Shown piece after piece: positions 48,956-58,331 of a stretch of 64,000 bases of DNA. The stretch covers positions 62,001 to 126,000 of the forward strand of contig JAZRBM010000005.1 in the NCBI GenBank assembly GCA_045635085.1. The letters are read 5' to 3'. The stretch comes from Congzhengia sp045635085. Lineage in GTDB: Bacteria; Bacillota; Clostridia; UBA1381; UBA9506. A program made the translations under genes and the position numbers. A model generated the notes under the pieces. It worked only from the letters and a program-made list of their open reading frames with translations, was not told the origin of the DNA and did no database searches. Numbering within the stretch: the stretch's first letter is position 1; each line of letters starts with the position of its first letter.

Positions 48956-49969
48956 TCACCTCTTAAAGCACTTCTTTGCCATTTCAATCACATCGCTGCA
49001 TTTCATTGTTTTTATCTCAAATCTGCCAGGTTGTGAAACCGTTATTACAGTTACAAATTCACCGTCTGCTTTTTTATCATGAAATGCTGCCTCTGTAATT
49101 TTATCCCAATCAAATTCAATTAAGTTGTAAAGATTACATTTTTTTAAAACTTCTATTACTCTCGGTCTGATTTTTTCATCACACATAGGTATAAGTCCGA
49201 GTGCAACACATTCGCCGTGGTAAAGCTTGGACATATTCCCACTGCTTTCAATACCGTGACCTATTGTATGACCGAAATTTAGTATCTTTCTGATTCCCGA
49301 TTCCTTTTCGTCCTGCTCGACTACATTCTTTTTTATATTAAGAGAACGTATTATGATTTCATCAATGTTTTCTTGTGCGTCTTTTGTTTCAAATATATCA
49401 AACAACTCACCATCTGAAGTAAGAGCCATTTTAATTGCTTCTGAAAGTCCGTTTGAAATCTGTCTTTTTGAAAGTGTATTTAAAACTTCAGGATCTATCA
49501 AAACCTTTTTAGGCTGATAAAAAGCACCTACGATGTTTTTTACACCGCTGAAATTGATTGCAGTTTTTCCGCCGATAGAAGAATCTATCTGCGATAAAAG
49601 TGTGGTCGGGATGTTGTAAAAATCAACACCCCGCATATATGCAGATGCTAAAAATCCGGAAAGGTCGCCGACAACTCCGCCGCCAACTGCTACAACACAA
49701 TCATTTCTTGAAAAGTTGTTATCAAGCATTTTTTGAATAAGTGCTTCAAAAACCTTAAGACTTTTAGATTTTTCTCCTGACTCGACAGTACATATAATAG
49801 GTTTTTTGCACTGTTTTGCGACTGTCTGCGCGTAAATTTCAGGGACGCCTGAATCCGTCACTACTAAAACGCGTCTTTGTAAATTCAAATATTTGCCCGC
49901 GCAACCCAAAATACCTCTTTTTACTATTATATCGTAGCTATTTTCCTTTAAATTCATATGTATGTTCAT
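48956..49969 (-). CDS. aroB: 3-Dehydroquinate synthase
   Basis: The protein (337 residues from ATG 49969, AAGGGG six bases upstream) has the NAD site GGGVVGDLSGFLASAYMRG, VDFYNIPTTLLSQIDSSIGG, and the zinc ligands in LNFGHTIGHGIE. It turns DAHP into 3-dehydroquinate. It is the first gene of the aroB-aroC-aroEK-aroQ-aroA operon, about 60 bp after the T-box-like leader. Confidence 0.96.
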   Translation of the reverse strand: MNIHMNLKENSYDIIVKRGILGCAGKYLNLQRRVLVVTDSGVPEIYAQTVAKQCKKPIICTVESGEKSKSLKVFEALIQKMLDNNFSRNDCVVAVGGGVVGDLSGFLASAYMRGVDFYNIPTTLLSQIDSSIGGKTAINFSGVKNIVGAFYQPKKVLIDPEVLNTLSKRQISNGLSEAIKMALTSDGELFDIFETKDAQENIDEIIIRSLNIKKNVVEQDEKESGIRKILNFGHTIGHGIESSGNMSKLYHGECVALGLIPMCDEKIRPRVIEVLKKCNLYNLIEFDWDKITEAAFHDKKADGEFVTVITVSQPGRFEIKTMKCSDVIEMAKKCFKR

Positions 49970-50028
49970 ATTAAACCCCTTCATATATCGTTCTTTGAGT
50001 TTGTCTCACATCATAAAATTCAAACAAT

Positions 50029-50178
50029 TAAAAAATAAGTCCTCTGCAATCCTGTTAAGAATACAGAGGACGAAAGTACTATTTGAGTGGTACTACCTCG
50101 ATTTGCCGCTATATCACAACAGCAACTCTCTCCAGGCTCTTACCAAGCTTACTTTTTCTTTTCAATTACATTTTAACC
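50029..50178 (-). promoter_or_regulatory. T-box-like leader of the aroB operon (atypical)
   Basis: On the minus strand elements occur in T-box order: GAGAGAG, a Stem III-like hairpin TTGCTG / CGGCAA, GAGG, the bulge sequence TAGTACC (50089-50095), ACT...AGT, CGTCCTC, and a terminator with the 8-bp stem GTCCTCTG / CAGAGGAC (50039-50071) followed by TTATTTTTT. GAGG can pair with CCTC of the terminator to form the antiterminator. Two things are odd: the bulge should be TGGNACC but has A in place of the first G, and only about 50 bases lie between the promoter and GAGAG, too few for a normal Stem I with a specifier loop. Confidence 0.7.
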
Positions 50179-50184
50179 ATGACT

Positions 50185-50213
50185 ATTTTACCATAACCAA
50201 GCGATAAAGTCAA
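50185..50213 (-). promoter_or_regulatory. SigmaA promoter of the aroB operon
   Basis: On the minus strand TTGACT (50208-50213), a 17-bp spacer and TAAAAT (50185-50190) form a near-consensus promoter directly upstream of the T-box-like leader. Confidence 0.85.
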
Positions 50214-50269
50214 TGATTTTATAAAACCTGTAAATTCTTTTTTATCACAAAACTAAGTTTAGAAAGCTC

Positions 50270-52069
50270 TCATTGATAGATCACAGCATGAATTTCATCA
50301 GTTAATATCTCTAAAAGAATTCTGCCCTCCCTTTTTATTTTATCTTTTCGTGATACAGCTACATATACCTTTTCGTTTTGATATATTCGTGCATATTCTA
50401 CCAAATTGTCATCAGCCTCACAAAATTCAATATCTCCATATTTAATGGCCAAATTTTCATTTTTAAGATTAGCTAGTTTTTGATAAAAAGCCTTAAGCGA
50501 AGTATTTGGATTATCCCATTGGTAAAATGCTCTATTGAGCGGATCTTCAAAGCCTTGCATTCCTATCTCGTCTCCATAATATATGGACGGATTTCCCGGA
50601 AGTGTAAATTGCAAAATTGCCGCCGCCTTTTCAAGCGCCAATGCTCTGTCAAGTTCTGAACCGGCTAGCTTAAACTTTGCCTTTTCGCTCTTAGTCATTC
50701 CGTCGCCTTTTTGAGAAAGTGCTGTAATAATTCTGGGTGTATCGTGTGTTGAAAGCAAATTCATTAAACAATCCAAAACAGGGCGCGGATAATTCTCTAC
50801 AATAGTCATAATCCTCTCAGAAAAATCTTTTCCCGTTATTTCTCTTTTAACATATCCTAAAATTGCATCTTTAAACGGATAATTCATTACAGAATCTAAG
50901 TTACTGTCAGAAAGATATCTTCTTCTTTTGCTATAACTTATTTTATTCGATGCATCCTCCCAGACTTCGCCAATTAAAAGCGCATCAGGATTAATTTCCT
51001 TAAGCTTTTTATGGAGCGCATTAATAAATTCGTCAGGAAGCTCGTCTGCAACATCAAGGCGAAATCCGTCTGCACCAAGCTTCATCCAATGAGAAATAAC
51101 GCTGTCTTCAGAGTATATAATATAATCCATATAGCTTTCATTTAGCTCGTCAACACAAGGTAATGTATCAATGCCCCACCACGAAGTATATCTATTAGGA
51201 TACTCCTCAAACTGATACCACTGTCTGTATGGAGAATTACAGTTACTCACTGCGCCATTACCAAAAACACCATTTGCATCAAAATAAACACTATTACTCC
51301 CTGTGTGAGAAAAAACACCATCTAAAATTATTTTTATATCAAGCCTGTGAGCCTCTTTACACATAGATATAAAATCCTGTTCTGTACCAAGCATAGGGTC
51401 TATTTTTTTATAATCTGCCGTGTCATAGCGATGGTTTGAATATGCCATAAAAATAGGGTTAAGATAGATAATTCCAATTCCCAGGTTCTTAAGATAAGGA
51501 AGCTTCTCGGTAATACCTTTTAAGTTTCCTCCAAAAAAATCATTATTTAAAATTCTCCCCTCTTCGTCAGGCAGATATACAGGTGTATCGGTTATGTCAC
51601 TATGCAATTGATAAGGCTCTAGTTTGCCCGTCTTATCAACTGTTCCGCACTTTGCAAATCGGTCAGGAAAAATCTGATACATAACCCTGCCTTTAAAATC
51701 TGCGGGTGTATCATATTCTTTATCAAAGCAAGTAAGTTGCCACAAATCACCATCAGAAATGTTAGTATCGTCGCCTTGCTTAAACAGGTCAAACCTCCCA
51801 TTCTGCGTTGTAATTTTAAAATAATAAAAATACAAATCGTTAGTAAAAAGAGAAAATCGGGTCGTATAAATTTCATAGTCATCTTCTGTCGTTTCAAGCC
51901 TGAAAGGGACAATCATCTCAAAACCTGTTTCGTTCTTTATACAAAGGCTTACGGATACTGCACAGTAACTGAGAGGAATTTTAATGCGCAGAACGCATAA
52001 TTCATTTTGCCTTATGCAACCAAACGGAGATTTATAATATTTATCTTTGCTATTATATAAAATTTGCAT
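50270..52069 (-). CDS. GH13 alpha-amylase-family enzyme (neopullulanase/maltogenic type)
   Basis: The protein (599 residues) has an N-terminal beta-sandwich (1-125), then a GH13 barrel starting at MYQIFPDRF. The conserved regions are visible: DGVFSHTG, DGFRLDVADE (nucleophile Asp), IGEVWEDA (acid Glu) and LLSTHDTPR. The N-terminal domain and the YQIFPDRFA start fit cyclomaltodextrinase/neopullulanase-like enzymes that cut maltodextrins inside the cell; no signal peptide is present. ATG 52069 has a weak GCGGTG site; TTG 52084 has GGAG nine bases upstream and is a possible start. It is last in the glycogen cluster. Confidence 0.9.
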   Translation of the reverse strand: MQILYNSKDKYYKSPFGCIRQNELCVLRIKIPLSYCAVSVSLCIKNETGFEMIVPFRLETTEDDYEIYTTRFSLFTNDLYFYYFKITTQNGRFDLFKQGDDTNISDGDLWQLTCFDKEYDTPADFKGRVMYQIFPDRFAKCGTVDKTGKLEPYQLHSDITDTPVYLPDEEGRILNNDFFGGNLKGITEKLPYLKNLGIGIIYLNPIFMAYSNHRYDTADYKKIDPMLGTEQDFISMCKEAHRLDIKIILDGVFSHTGSNSVYFDANGVFGNGAVSNCNSPYRQWYQFEEYPNRYTSWWGIDTLPCVDELNESYMDYIIYSEDSVISHWMKLGADGFRLDVADELPDEFINALHKKLKEINPDALLIGEVWEDASNKISYSKRRRYLSDSNLDSVMNYPFKDAILGYVKREITGKDFSERIMTIVENYPRPVLDCLMNLLSTHDTPRIITALSQKGDGMTKSEKAKFKLAGSELDRALALEKAAAILQFTLPGNPSIYYGDEIGMQGFEDPLNRAFYQWDNPNTSLKAFYQKLANLKNENLAIKYGDIEFCEADDNLVEYARIYQNEKVYVAVSRKDKIKREGRILLEILTDEIHAVIYQ

Positions 52070-52125
52070 TTTTTCACCGCTCAATAATTGTTACTCCTAG
52101 TCAATTGCACATATGAGTAAATATT

Positions 52126-54555
52126 TTAGTATTTAATATGCCATATATTGTCTGCATATTCTTTAATAGCTCTATCGGAAGAAAAAATACCCGATTTGGC
52201 TATATTGACAAGCGACATACGAGAAAAGTCAAGTTTTGATTTATAGGCTTTTTCTACCTCCTCCTGAGCACGTACATAGTCGGCAAAATCAGCTAAAATC
52301 ATATAGCTATCAGCTACACCGAAATCGTTTGTTAAAAGCGAACGCGCAATATCATTAAACTTTACACCGAGTTCGCCCGATGTAAGCATTTCAATAACTC
52401 TTTTAAGTTCAGGATTGTTATTATAATAGTCTTGTGGGCGATATCCGCTTTTCCAGAGAGACTCTACCTCGTCTGCACGAAGCCCAAACAAAAACATGTT
52501 TTCGTCGCCTACCTGCTCGTGAATTTCAACATTGGCTCCATCTAATGTTCCTATGGTAACTGCACCATTTATCATTAGCTTCATGTTGCCTGTTCCTGAT
52601 GCTTCTTTTCCCGCAACTGAAATCTGTTCTGAAATATCGGCAGCAGGTATAATAATTTCAGCAAGTGACACCTTATAATCCTCAATGAATACAACCTTAA
52701 TCTTATCACGAACCTGAGGGTCAGAATTTATCATATCAGATATTGCCACAATTAGGCGGATTATTTGTTTTGCCATCATATAACCGCTTGAAGCTTTAGC
52801 TGCAAAAATAAATGTTCTTGCGACATAATCACCGTCAGGGTTTTTCTTAATTTTGTTATAAAGGTATAAAATATGAAGTGCATTTAAAAGCTGACGTTTA
52901 TACTCATGAAGACGCTTTACCTGAATATCAAACATTGAGTTGGGATCAACCTTAATACCATTTTCTTTTTCGATATATCGAGCCAGTCTTACTTTATTAT
53001 TGTACTTGATTTTAGCAAGATTTGACAAAACATTCTCATCGTCTTTATAGTCAAGCAGTTTTTCAAGCTCTGTGCTGTCATGCTTAAAGCCGTCTCCAAT
53101 CAATTCTTCTATATACCCAGAAAGCTCAGGATTAGACTGACACAGCCATCTTCTGTATGCTATACCGTTTGTTACGTTTGTAAATTTTTCATTATCAATA
53201 TTATAATAATCTTTAAAAATTCCCGTTTTTAAAATATCGCTATGGAGTTTAGATACACCATTTACGGTATGACAGGCTGCCAAACACAGATTTGCCATAC
53301 GAACCTCGCCATGAGCAATAATTGCCATGTAGTCTATTTTAGCAACATCTCCGGGATATATCATATTAAGCTTTTCAACTAAGCGACGGTTTATTTCACA
53401 TACAATCTGATATATGCGGGGCAGTTGCTGTGAAAAAAGATGTTCATCCCAACGCTCCAGTGCTTCACTCATAACTGTGTGGTTTGTATAACTTAACGTC
53501 TTGCATGTTATTTTCCACGCATCATCCCAGCCATAATCATAATCGTCAATGAGTATCCTCATAAGCTCAGGCACGCACAAAGCAGGATGGGTATCATTAA
53601 TATGAATCGCTACCTTATCAGGCATATTATCAAGCGTGCCATTACGCTTCATATGATTTTTAATAATACTCTGCAGTGATGCCGAAACAAGCAAATATTG
53701 TTGCTTTAAACGCAGAATTTTACCCGTTATATGATTATCTGCCGGATATAGCACTTTAGTGATAACCTCTGCCATTGTATTTTCTTCAAGAGCTTTAGCA
53801 TAATCTCCCCTTGAAAATGCATCCATATCCAGTCTGTTAGAAGATTTTGCACTCCAGAGAACTAATTTATTTACTGCGTCTGTATCATATCCTGATATAT
53901 ACATATCATAAGGCACAGCAATAACTGAATTGTAATTTGTGTGAAAAACTTTATATTTACCGTTATCATAATGACCCGAAACATCACCGCCGAACTTAAC
54001 CTCGACAGCTTCGTCTTCTCTTGGATTTAGCCAAACATCTCCCATAGAAAGCCAGTCGTCGGGAAATTCCATTTGCCAACCATCAACGATTTTCTGTTTG
54101 AATATACCAAATTCGTATCGGATAGAAAATCCTGTGCCGGGAAATCCCACACTTGTCATTGAATCAAGATAACACGATGCTAAGCGTCCAAGACCTCCGT
54201 TTCCAAGACCGGCGTCAGGTTCTATGGCGTATAAATCATTTATATTAAAGCCACATTTTTTGACAGCTTTTGAAAACTCTCCTTCTAATCCCAGATTATA
54301 AAGATTATTACGAAGCGAAGTGCCCACCAAAAATTCCATAGACATATAGTATACCTGCTTTTTACTATCTGCGCGGTACTTGTCATGAAATTTCTTTCTT
54401 TTATCTGTTAAAATCCCGTACACGACAGAACAAAGTACTTTATACATCTGCTGCTGTGTAATCTCTCTTACATCGCATCCGAAAAGCCTTACACATGCAT
54501 CGGATAAAAGTTTGACTGTATTATCAGTCGTTTTTGTTTTTTTATTTTCGCTCAT
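52126..54555 (-). CDS. glgP: Glycogen/starch phosphorylase
   Basis: The protein (809 residues from ATG 54555 with AAGGTG upstream) is a GT35 phosphorylase: MEFLVGTSLRNNLYNLG near the start, GNGGLGRLASCYLDS, HINDTHPALCVPELMR, FIFAAKASSGYMMAKQI with the pyridoxal-phosphate lysine region, and EASGTGNMKLMINGAVTIGT. It releases glucose 1-phosphate from glycogen. It begins 4 bp after the stop of glgA, so synthesis and breakdown genes are co-transcribed. Confidence 0.96.
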   Translation of the reverse strand: MSENKKTKTTDNTVKLLSDACVRLFGCDVREITQQQMYKVLCSVVYGILTDKRKKFHDKYRADSKKQVYYMSMEFLVGTSLRNNLYNLGLEGEFSKAVKKCGFNINDLYAIEPDAGLGNGGLGRLASCYLDSMTSVGFPGTGFSIRYEFGIFKQKIVDGWQMEFPDDWLSMGDVWLNPREDEAVEVKFGGDVSGHYDNGKYKVFHTNYNSVIAVPYDMYISGYDTDAVNKLVLWSAKSSNRLDMDAFSRGDYAKALEENTMAEVITKVLYPADNHITGKILRLKQQYLLVSASLQSIIKNHMKRNGTLDNMPDKVAIHINDTHPALCVPELMRILIDDYDYGWDDAWKITCKTLSYTNHTVMSEALERWDEHLFSQQLPRIYQIVCEINRRLVEKLNMIYPGDVAKIDYMAIIAHGEVRMANLCLAACHTVNGVSKLHSDILKTGIFKDYYNIDNEKFTNVTNGIAYRRWLCQSNPELSGYIEELIGDGFKHDSTELEKLLDYKDDENVLSNLAKIKYNNKVRLARYIEKENGIKVDPNSMFDIQVKRLHEYKRQLLNALHILYLYNKIKKNPDGDYVARTFIFAAKASSGYMMAKQIIRLIVAISDMINSDPQVRDKIKVVFIEDYKVSLAEIIIPAADISEQISVAGKEASGTGNMKLMINGAVTIGTLDGANVEIHEQVGDENMFLFGLRADEVESLWKSGYRPQDYYNNNPELKRVIEMLTSGELGVKFNDIARSLLTNDFGVADSYMILADFADYVRAQEEVEKAYKSKLDFSRMSLVNIAKSGIFSSDRAIKEYADNIWHIKY

Positions 54556-54559
54556 TTTT

Positions 54560-55990
54560 TCACCTTCCGCATAATTCATTATATATTCTTAAATATTCTA
54601 AAACTGATGTTTTCCAGCTGCTGTTGTATTTGATTAAGTTTTTGATATGCTTAATCCATTTACTTTTATCGCCATAAAACTCTATACATCTGTCAACTGC
54701 GCCCAGCATATCATGAGCATTATACCCTTTAAATGTAAAACCTCTTCCTTCTAATGTTTCTGTATTAAGCGGTGGAACTGTATCCCACAAGCCGCCCGTT
54801 TCGCGCACAATCGGAACTGTTCCGTAGCGCATTGCAATTAGCTGCGACAATCCGCAAGGCTCACTCTTTGACGGCATTAAAAACATATCAGCGCCTGCGT
54901 AAACCCTATTTGCCAATTCAGGATTAAATGTGATATTGGCAGACATTTTATCTCTATGAACATATGCATTAAAATTAAACATATCTTCATATTTTGAATC
55001 GCCTGTACCTATAACGACAAACTGCAAATTTCTTTGCATCAACTCGCCCATAACATACTCCACCAAATCCAAACCTTTATGAGATACAAGTCGTGATATC
55101 ATGGCCACTAAGGGCACATCGGGATTTACGGGAAGCCCCAGCATTTTCTGAAGCTCTTCTTTGTTTTTTGACTTTCCCGTAATATCTGATGCCGTAAAAT
55201 TTTCAAAAATAGTTGTATCCTTTGCAGGGTTATATAAATCGGTGTCAATGCCGTTTACTATACCCTCTAGCTTATATGAATTTTCATTTATGATATTCTC
55301 AAGACCATGCGCAAAGTACGCATGTCGTATCTCATGAGCATATGTGCGTGATACAGTAGTCAACTTGTCCGCCATTACAACAGCACTTTTCATAAAGTTG
55401 ATACAGCCATCGTAGGTAAGCACATTTCTCCAGTATTCATCTGTTCCAATAACATCTTCCATAAACTCATTAGGCATTTTTCCCTGATATTCAATATTAT
55501 GAATGGTAAATACTGTACGTGCATTATCATAGATGCCTCTATAAAACGCATTTTTGAGTACTGGAATAAGTGCTGTCTGCCAGTCATTACAGTGGATAAT
55601 ATCAGGATAATAATCAAGCTGACGCATTGCCTCTAAAACAGCCAGTGAAAAATAGGTAAATCTTTCGCCATCATCATAATGACCGTAGATGGCGTCACGG
55701 TAGAAATAATACTCATTATCAACAAAATAATAATTGAGTTTTTTTCTTTTGCTGACTGCTTTAAATATACCTACATGTTCTATGCGCCAGGCTAATCGCA
55801 CAGCAAAGCTTTTAATAAACTCAACCTCGATATCAGGATTATCTTTGATACTCTTATAGTAAGGTATAAATACACTTACCTCAACATCTTTTACCTTTGC
55901 CAGTTCTTCAGGCAGTGCCTTTATAACGTCTCCTAATCCGCCACTTTTAATATATGGTGCTGCTTCACTTGCAGCAAACAGAATTTTCAT
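54560..55990 (-). CDS. glgA: Glycogen synthase (ADP-glucose type)
   Basis: The 476-residue GT5 enzyme starts with KILFAASEAAPYIKSGGLGD (the KxGGLGD ADP-glucose site), and has DIIHCNDWQTALIPV, VFTIHNIEYQGKMP, VSRTYAHEI, the VNGIDTDLYNP segment and PSKSEPCGLSQLIAMRYGTV near the end. It extends alpha-1,4 glucan from ADP-glucose. The start overlaps the stop of glgD by 4 bp. Confidence 0.96.
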   Translation of the reverse strand: MKILFAASEAAPYIKSGGLGDVIKALPEELAKVKDVEVSVFIPYYKSIKDNPDIEVEFIKSFAVRLAWRIEHVGIFKAVSKRKKLNYYFVDNEYYFYRDAIYGHYDDGERFTYFSLAVLEAMRQLDYYPDIIHCNDWQTALIPVLKNAFYRGIYDNARTVFTIHNIEYQGKMPNEFMEDVIGTDEYWRNVLTYDGCINFMKSAVVMADKLTTVSRTYAHEIRHAYFAHGLENIINENSYKLEGIVNGIDTDLYNPAKDTTIFENFTASDITGKSKNKEELQKMLGLPVNPDVPLVAMISRLVSHKGLDLVEYVMGELMQRNLQFVVIGTGDSKYEDMFNFNAYVHRDKMSANITFNPELANRVYAGADMFLMPSKSEPCGLSQLIAMRYGTVPIVRETGGLWDTVPPLNTETLEGRGFTFKGYNAHDMLGAVDRCIEFYGDKSKWIKHIKNLIKYNSSWKTSVLEYLRIYNELCGR

Positions 55991-57102
55991 ACAGTTTCAC
56001 CTTTCTTTATGATGACAGGGCTGTCTTTTGCACCTATTAAACGTGTACCGTCGGTTATTGTAACATTTTTATCAATAATTGCGTTTTCTATATATGCATC
56101 TTTTCCGATTTTGCTTCCCTGCATAACAACAGAGCCAATAACTTTAGCACCTTTTTCTACTTTTACATCACGAAAGAGCACAGAGTTTTCAAGTTCACCA
56201 CTGATAACACAACCGTCTGCCACAATACATTCATTAGCAACAGAATCCTCCCCGTAATATGTAGGAATCTCATCGCGTACTTTTGTATAAATGGGCGCTG
56301 ACGATTTAAATAAACTTTTATGAATTTCTTCATTTGTCAGCATGATATTATTTTTTAAATATGCCGAAACATCTCTGTTTCTTAATATTGTTTCCTTGAA
56401 ATTGTATACATTAACACATATTCTGCCTTCATTAAAATACTTTTGTAAAAAGTCCTTTTCAAAATGATAAAAACCTGCACAAACACATTCTTTTACTACT
56501 TTAATCAGGGCCTGGCGTTCCATAATGAACATACCAATGCCAACCAGTGAATTTTTTCCTGCCTCACAGTTAACGGTAATTGATTTTGTACTTTTATCGT
56601 CATTTATTTCAAATACAGTCGGATAATTTAAAGCTCCTGTTCGTGGTTTTGTCGCTACAGCAGTAATATCCTTCCCTGATTTTATGTGTTCTTTTAGAAC
56701 ATCGCGGTAATCTATATTGCAAATCGTAATAGTATCTGAAAGTACGATGTATTCACTATTTTGAGCTTTTAAAAATTTAAGCGCACTATTAAGTGCCTCA
56801 AGTTTTCCGCGATACACCTCAGCCCTTCCGAACGCAAATGGCGGGATTATGTATAAACCGCCATTTTTACGATTCAAATCCCACTCCTCACATGAACCTA
56901 AATGGTCCATTAAAGACTCATAATTATACTTAGTAATAACACCTACAGAGGTGATATCTGAATTAACCATATTTGACAGAACAAAGTCAATTTGTCTGTA
57001 TCTTCCGCCAAATGGCAAAGACGCTACCGTTCTGTTAGCAGTAAGATCTCCTAAAGCTGTATCATATATATTTGAAAAAATTATACCTGATAGTCTTTTC
57101 AT
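55987..57102 (-). CDS. glgD: Glucose-1-phosphate adenylyltransferase subunit GlgD
   Basis: The protein (371 residues; ATG 57102 behind GAGGAG) is a GlgC paralogue: ASLPFGGRYRQIDFVLSNMV and GSCEEWDLNRKNGG correspond to GlgC motifs, but the N-terminal GGxGxRL nucleotide loop of GlgC is replaced by IIFSNIYDTALGDLTANR, so the active site is changed. GlgD subunits are known from Firmicutes as partners that modulate GlgC. The C-terminal left-handed beta-helix is present. It follows glgC by 13 bp. Confidence 0.94.
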   Translation of the reverse strand: MKRLSGIIFSNIYDTALGDLTANRTVASLPFGGRYRQIDFVLSNMVNSDITSVGVITKYNYESLMDHLGSCEEWDLNRKNGGLYIIPPFAFGRAEVYRGKLEALNSALKFLKAQNSEYIVLSDTITICNIDYRDVLKEHIKSGKDITAVATKPRTGALNYPTVFEINDDKSTKSITVNCEAGKNSLVGIGMFIMERQALIKVVKECVCAGFYHFEKDFLQKYFNEGRICVNVYNFKETILRNRDVSAYLKNNIMLTNEEIHKSLFKSSAPIYTKVRDEIPTYYGEDSVANECIVADGCVISGELENSVLFRDVKVEKGAKVIGSVVMQGSKIGKDAYIENAIIDKNVTITDGTRLIGAKDSPVIIKKGETV

Positions 57103-57115
57103 ATTATTCTCCTCT

Positions 57116-58300
57116 TTAAACAACTTCGTTTGGTTTTATTACACTGTTTTTAGCAATCTGTTCTTCTTTTCCTACTACGCTTATATCCCACTCTTTTTCT
57201 TCGTAGTAAACAGGGTCATCGCCAACCTTAGTATTTTCGCCAATAAGTGCACCCTCTCCGACAATAGCATATTTGATAACTGCGCCTCTTTTAATGACAG
57301 CATCGGGCATAATAACACTGTTATAAATCTCGACATCCTCTTCAATTATGCATCCTGTAGAAATTATAGAATGCTCAATCTTTCCTTTAACAGAACAACC
57401 CTCTGCAATAAATGATTTTTTAATAAAGCTACTTTTTGCTATATAGCTTGAAGGTTTTGCGTTGTTTCTTGCATAGGTCTTAAAGACTTTGTCGCGAATA
57501 TTAAATTTACCGTCTAAAAGTTCCATATTAGACTCCCAAAGACTGTAAATTGTACCAACATCCTTCCAGTAATCTGAAAATTTATATGCAAAAACTCTTC
57601 TGTCGTCACGAAGAAGCGCGGGAATTACGTTTTTGCCAAAATCATTATTAGACGTTTCATCTTCTTCATCTTCGATAAGGTATTTTCGAAGTACATCCCA
57701 CCTAAATATATACACTCCCATTGAAGCGTGGTTGCTTTTTGGATTTTCCGGTTTTTCTTCAAACTGATAAATTGACCCATCAGGATTGATATTCATAATT
57801 CCAAACCGGCTTGCTTCTTTAATAGGTACTTCACGGACTGCAATGGTGCATTCAGAATCGTTTTCAATATGATATTTTAGCATTTTTGAATAATCCATCT
57901 TGTATATATGGTCACCAGATAAGATAATCACATGTTTTGGATTATAGCGCTCAATAAATGGAATATTCTGATATATTGCATTTGCAGTACCTTTATACCA
58001 CTCCATTTTTCCGGTTTGTGCATAAGGTGGCAGAATGTGAACACCGCCGAAATTTCTGTTTAATCCCCACGGCTGTCCGTTTCCGATATAGTTATTAAGT
58101 TCTAAAGGTTGATACTGTGTTAAAATGCCCACAGTATCAATACCTGAATTTACACAGTTGGAAAGAGGAAAATCTATAATGCGATATTTTCCGCCAAACG
58201 GTACTGCAGGCTTTGCTGTTTTATGTGTCAAAACCAATAATCTACTACCCTGTCCTCCTGCCAATAACATTGCAATGCACTCTTTACTTCTAACCAACAT
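57116..58300 (-). CDS. glgC: Glucose-1-phosphate adenylyltransferase (catalytic subunit)
   Basis: The protein (394 residues; ATG 58300 with AAGGGG nine bases upstream) has the catalytic loop MLLAGGQGSRLLVLTHKTAK, PAVPFGGKYRIIDFPLSNC, ILSGDHIYKMDYSKM, EFEEKP-type FEEKPENPK and DVGTIYSLWESNMELL, then a beta-helix end. It makes ADP-glucose from glucose 1-phosphate and ATP. It lies 31 bp after glgB. Confidence 0.96.
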   Translation of the reverse strand: MLVRSKECIAMLLAGGQGSRLLVLTHKTAKPAVPFGGKYRIIDFPLSNCVNSGIDTVGILTQYQPLELNNYIGNGQPWGLNRNFGGVHILPPYAQTGKMEWYKGTANAIYQNIPFIERYNPKHVIILSGDHIYKMDYSKMLKYHIENDSECTIAVREVPIKEASRFGIMNINPDGSIYQFEEKPENPKSNHASMGVYIFRWDVLRKYLIEDEEDETSNNDFGKNVIPALLRDDRRVFAYKFSDYWKDVGTIYSLWESNMELLDGKFNIRDKVFKTYARNNAKPSSYIAKSSFIKKSFIAEGCSVKGKIEHSIISTGCIIEEDVEIYNSVIMPDAVIKRGAVIKYAIVGEGALIGENTKVGDDPVYYEEKEWDISVVGKEEQIAKNSVIKPNEVV

Positions 58301-58331
58301 AAGGTACAACCCCTTTTTAAATTTAATAGTA

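Noticed and set aside
50081..50100. GAGTGGTACTACCTCG on the plus strand as a T-box facing the other way
   Set aside because: All other T-box parts and the terminator U-tract are in order only on the minus strand, toward aroB.
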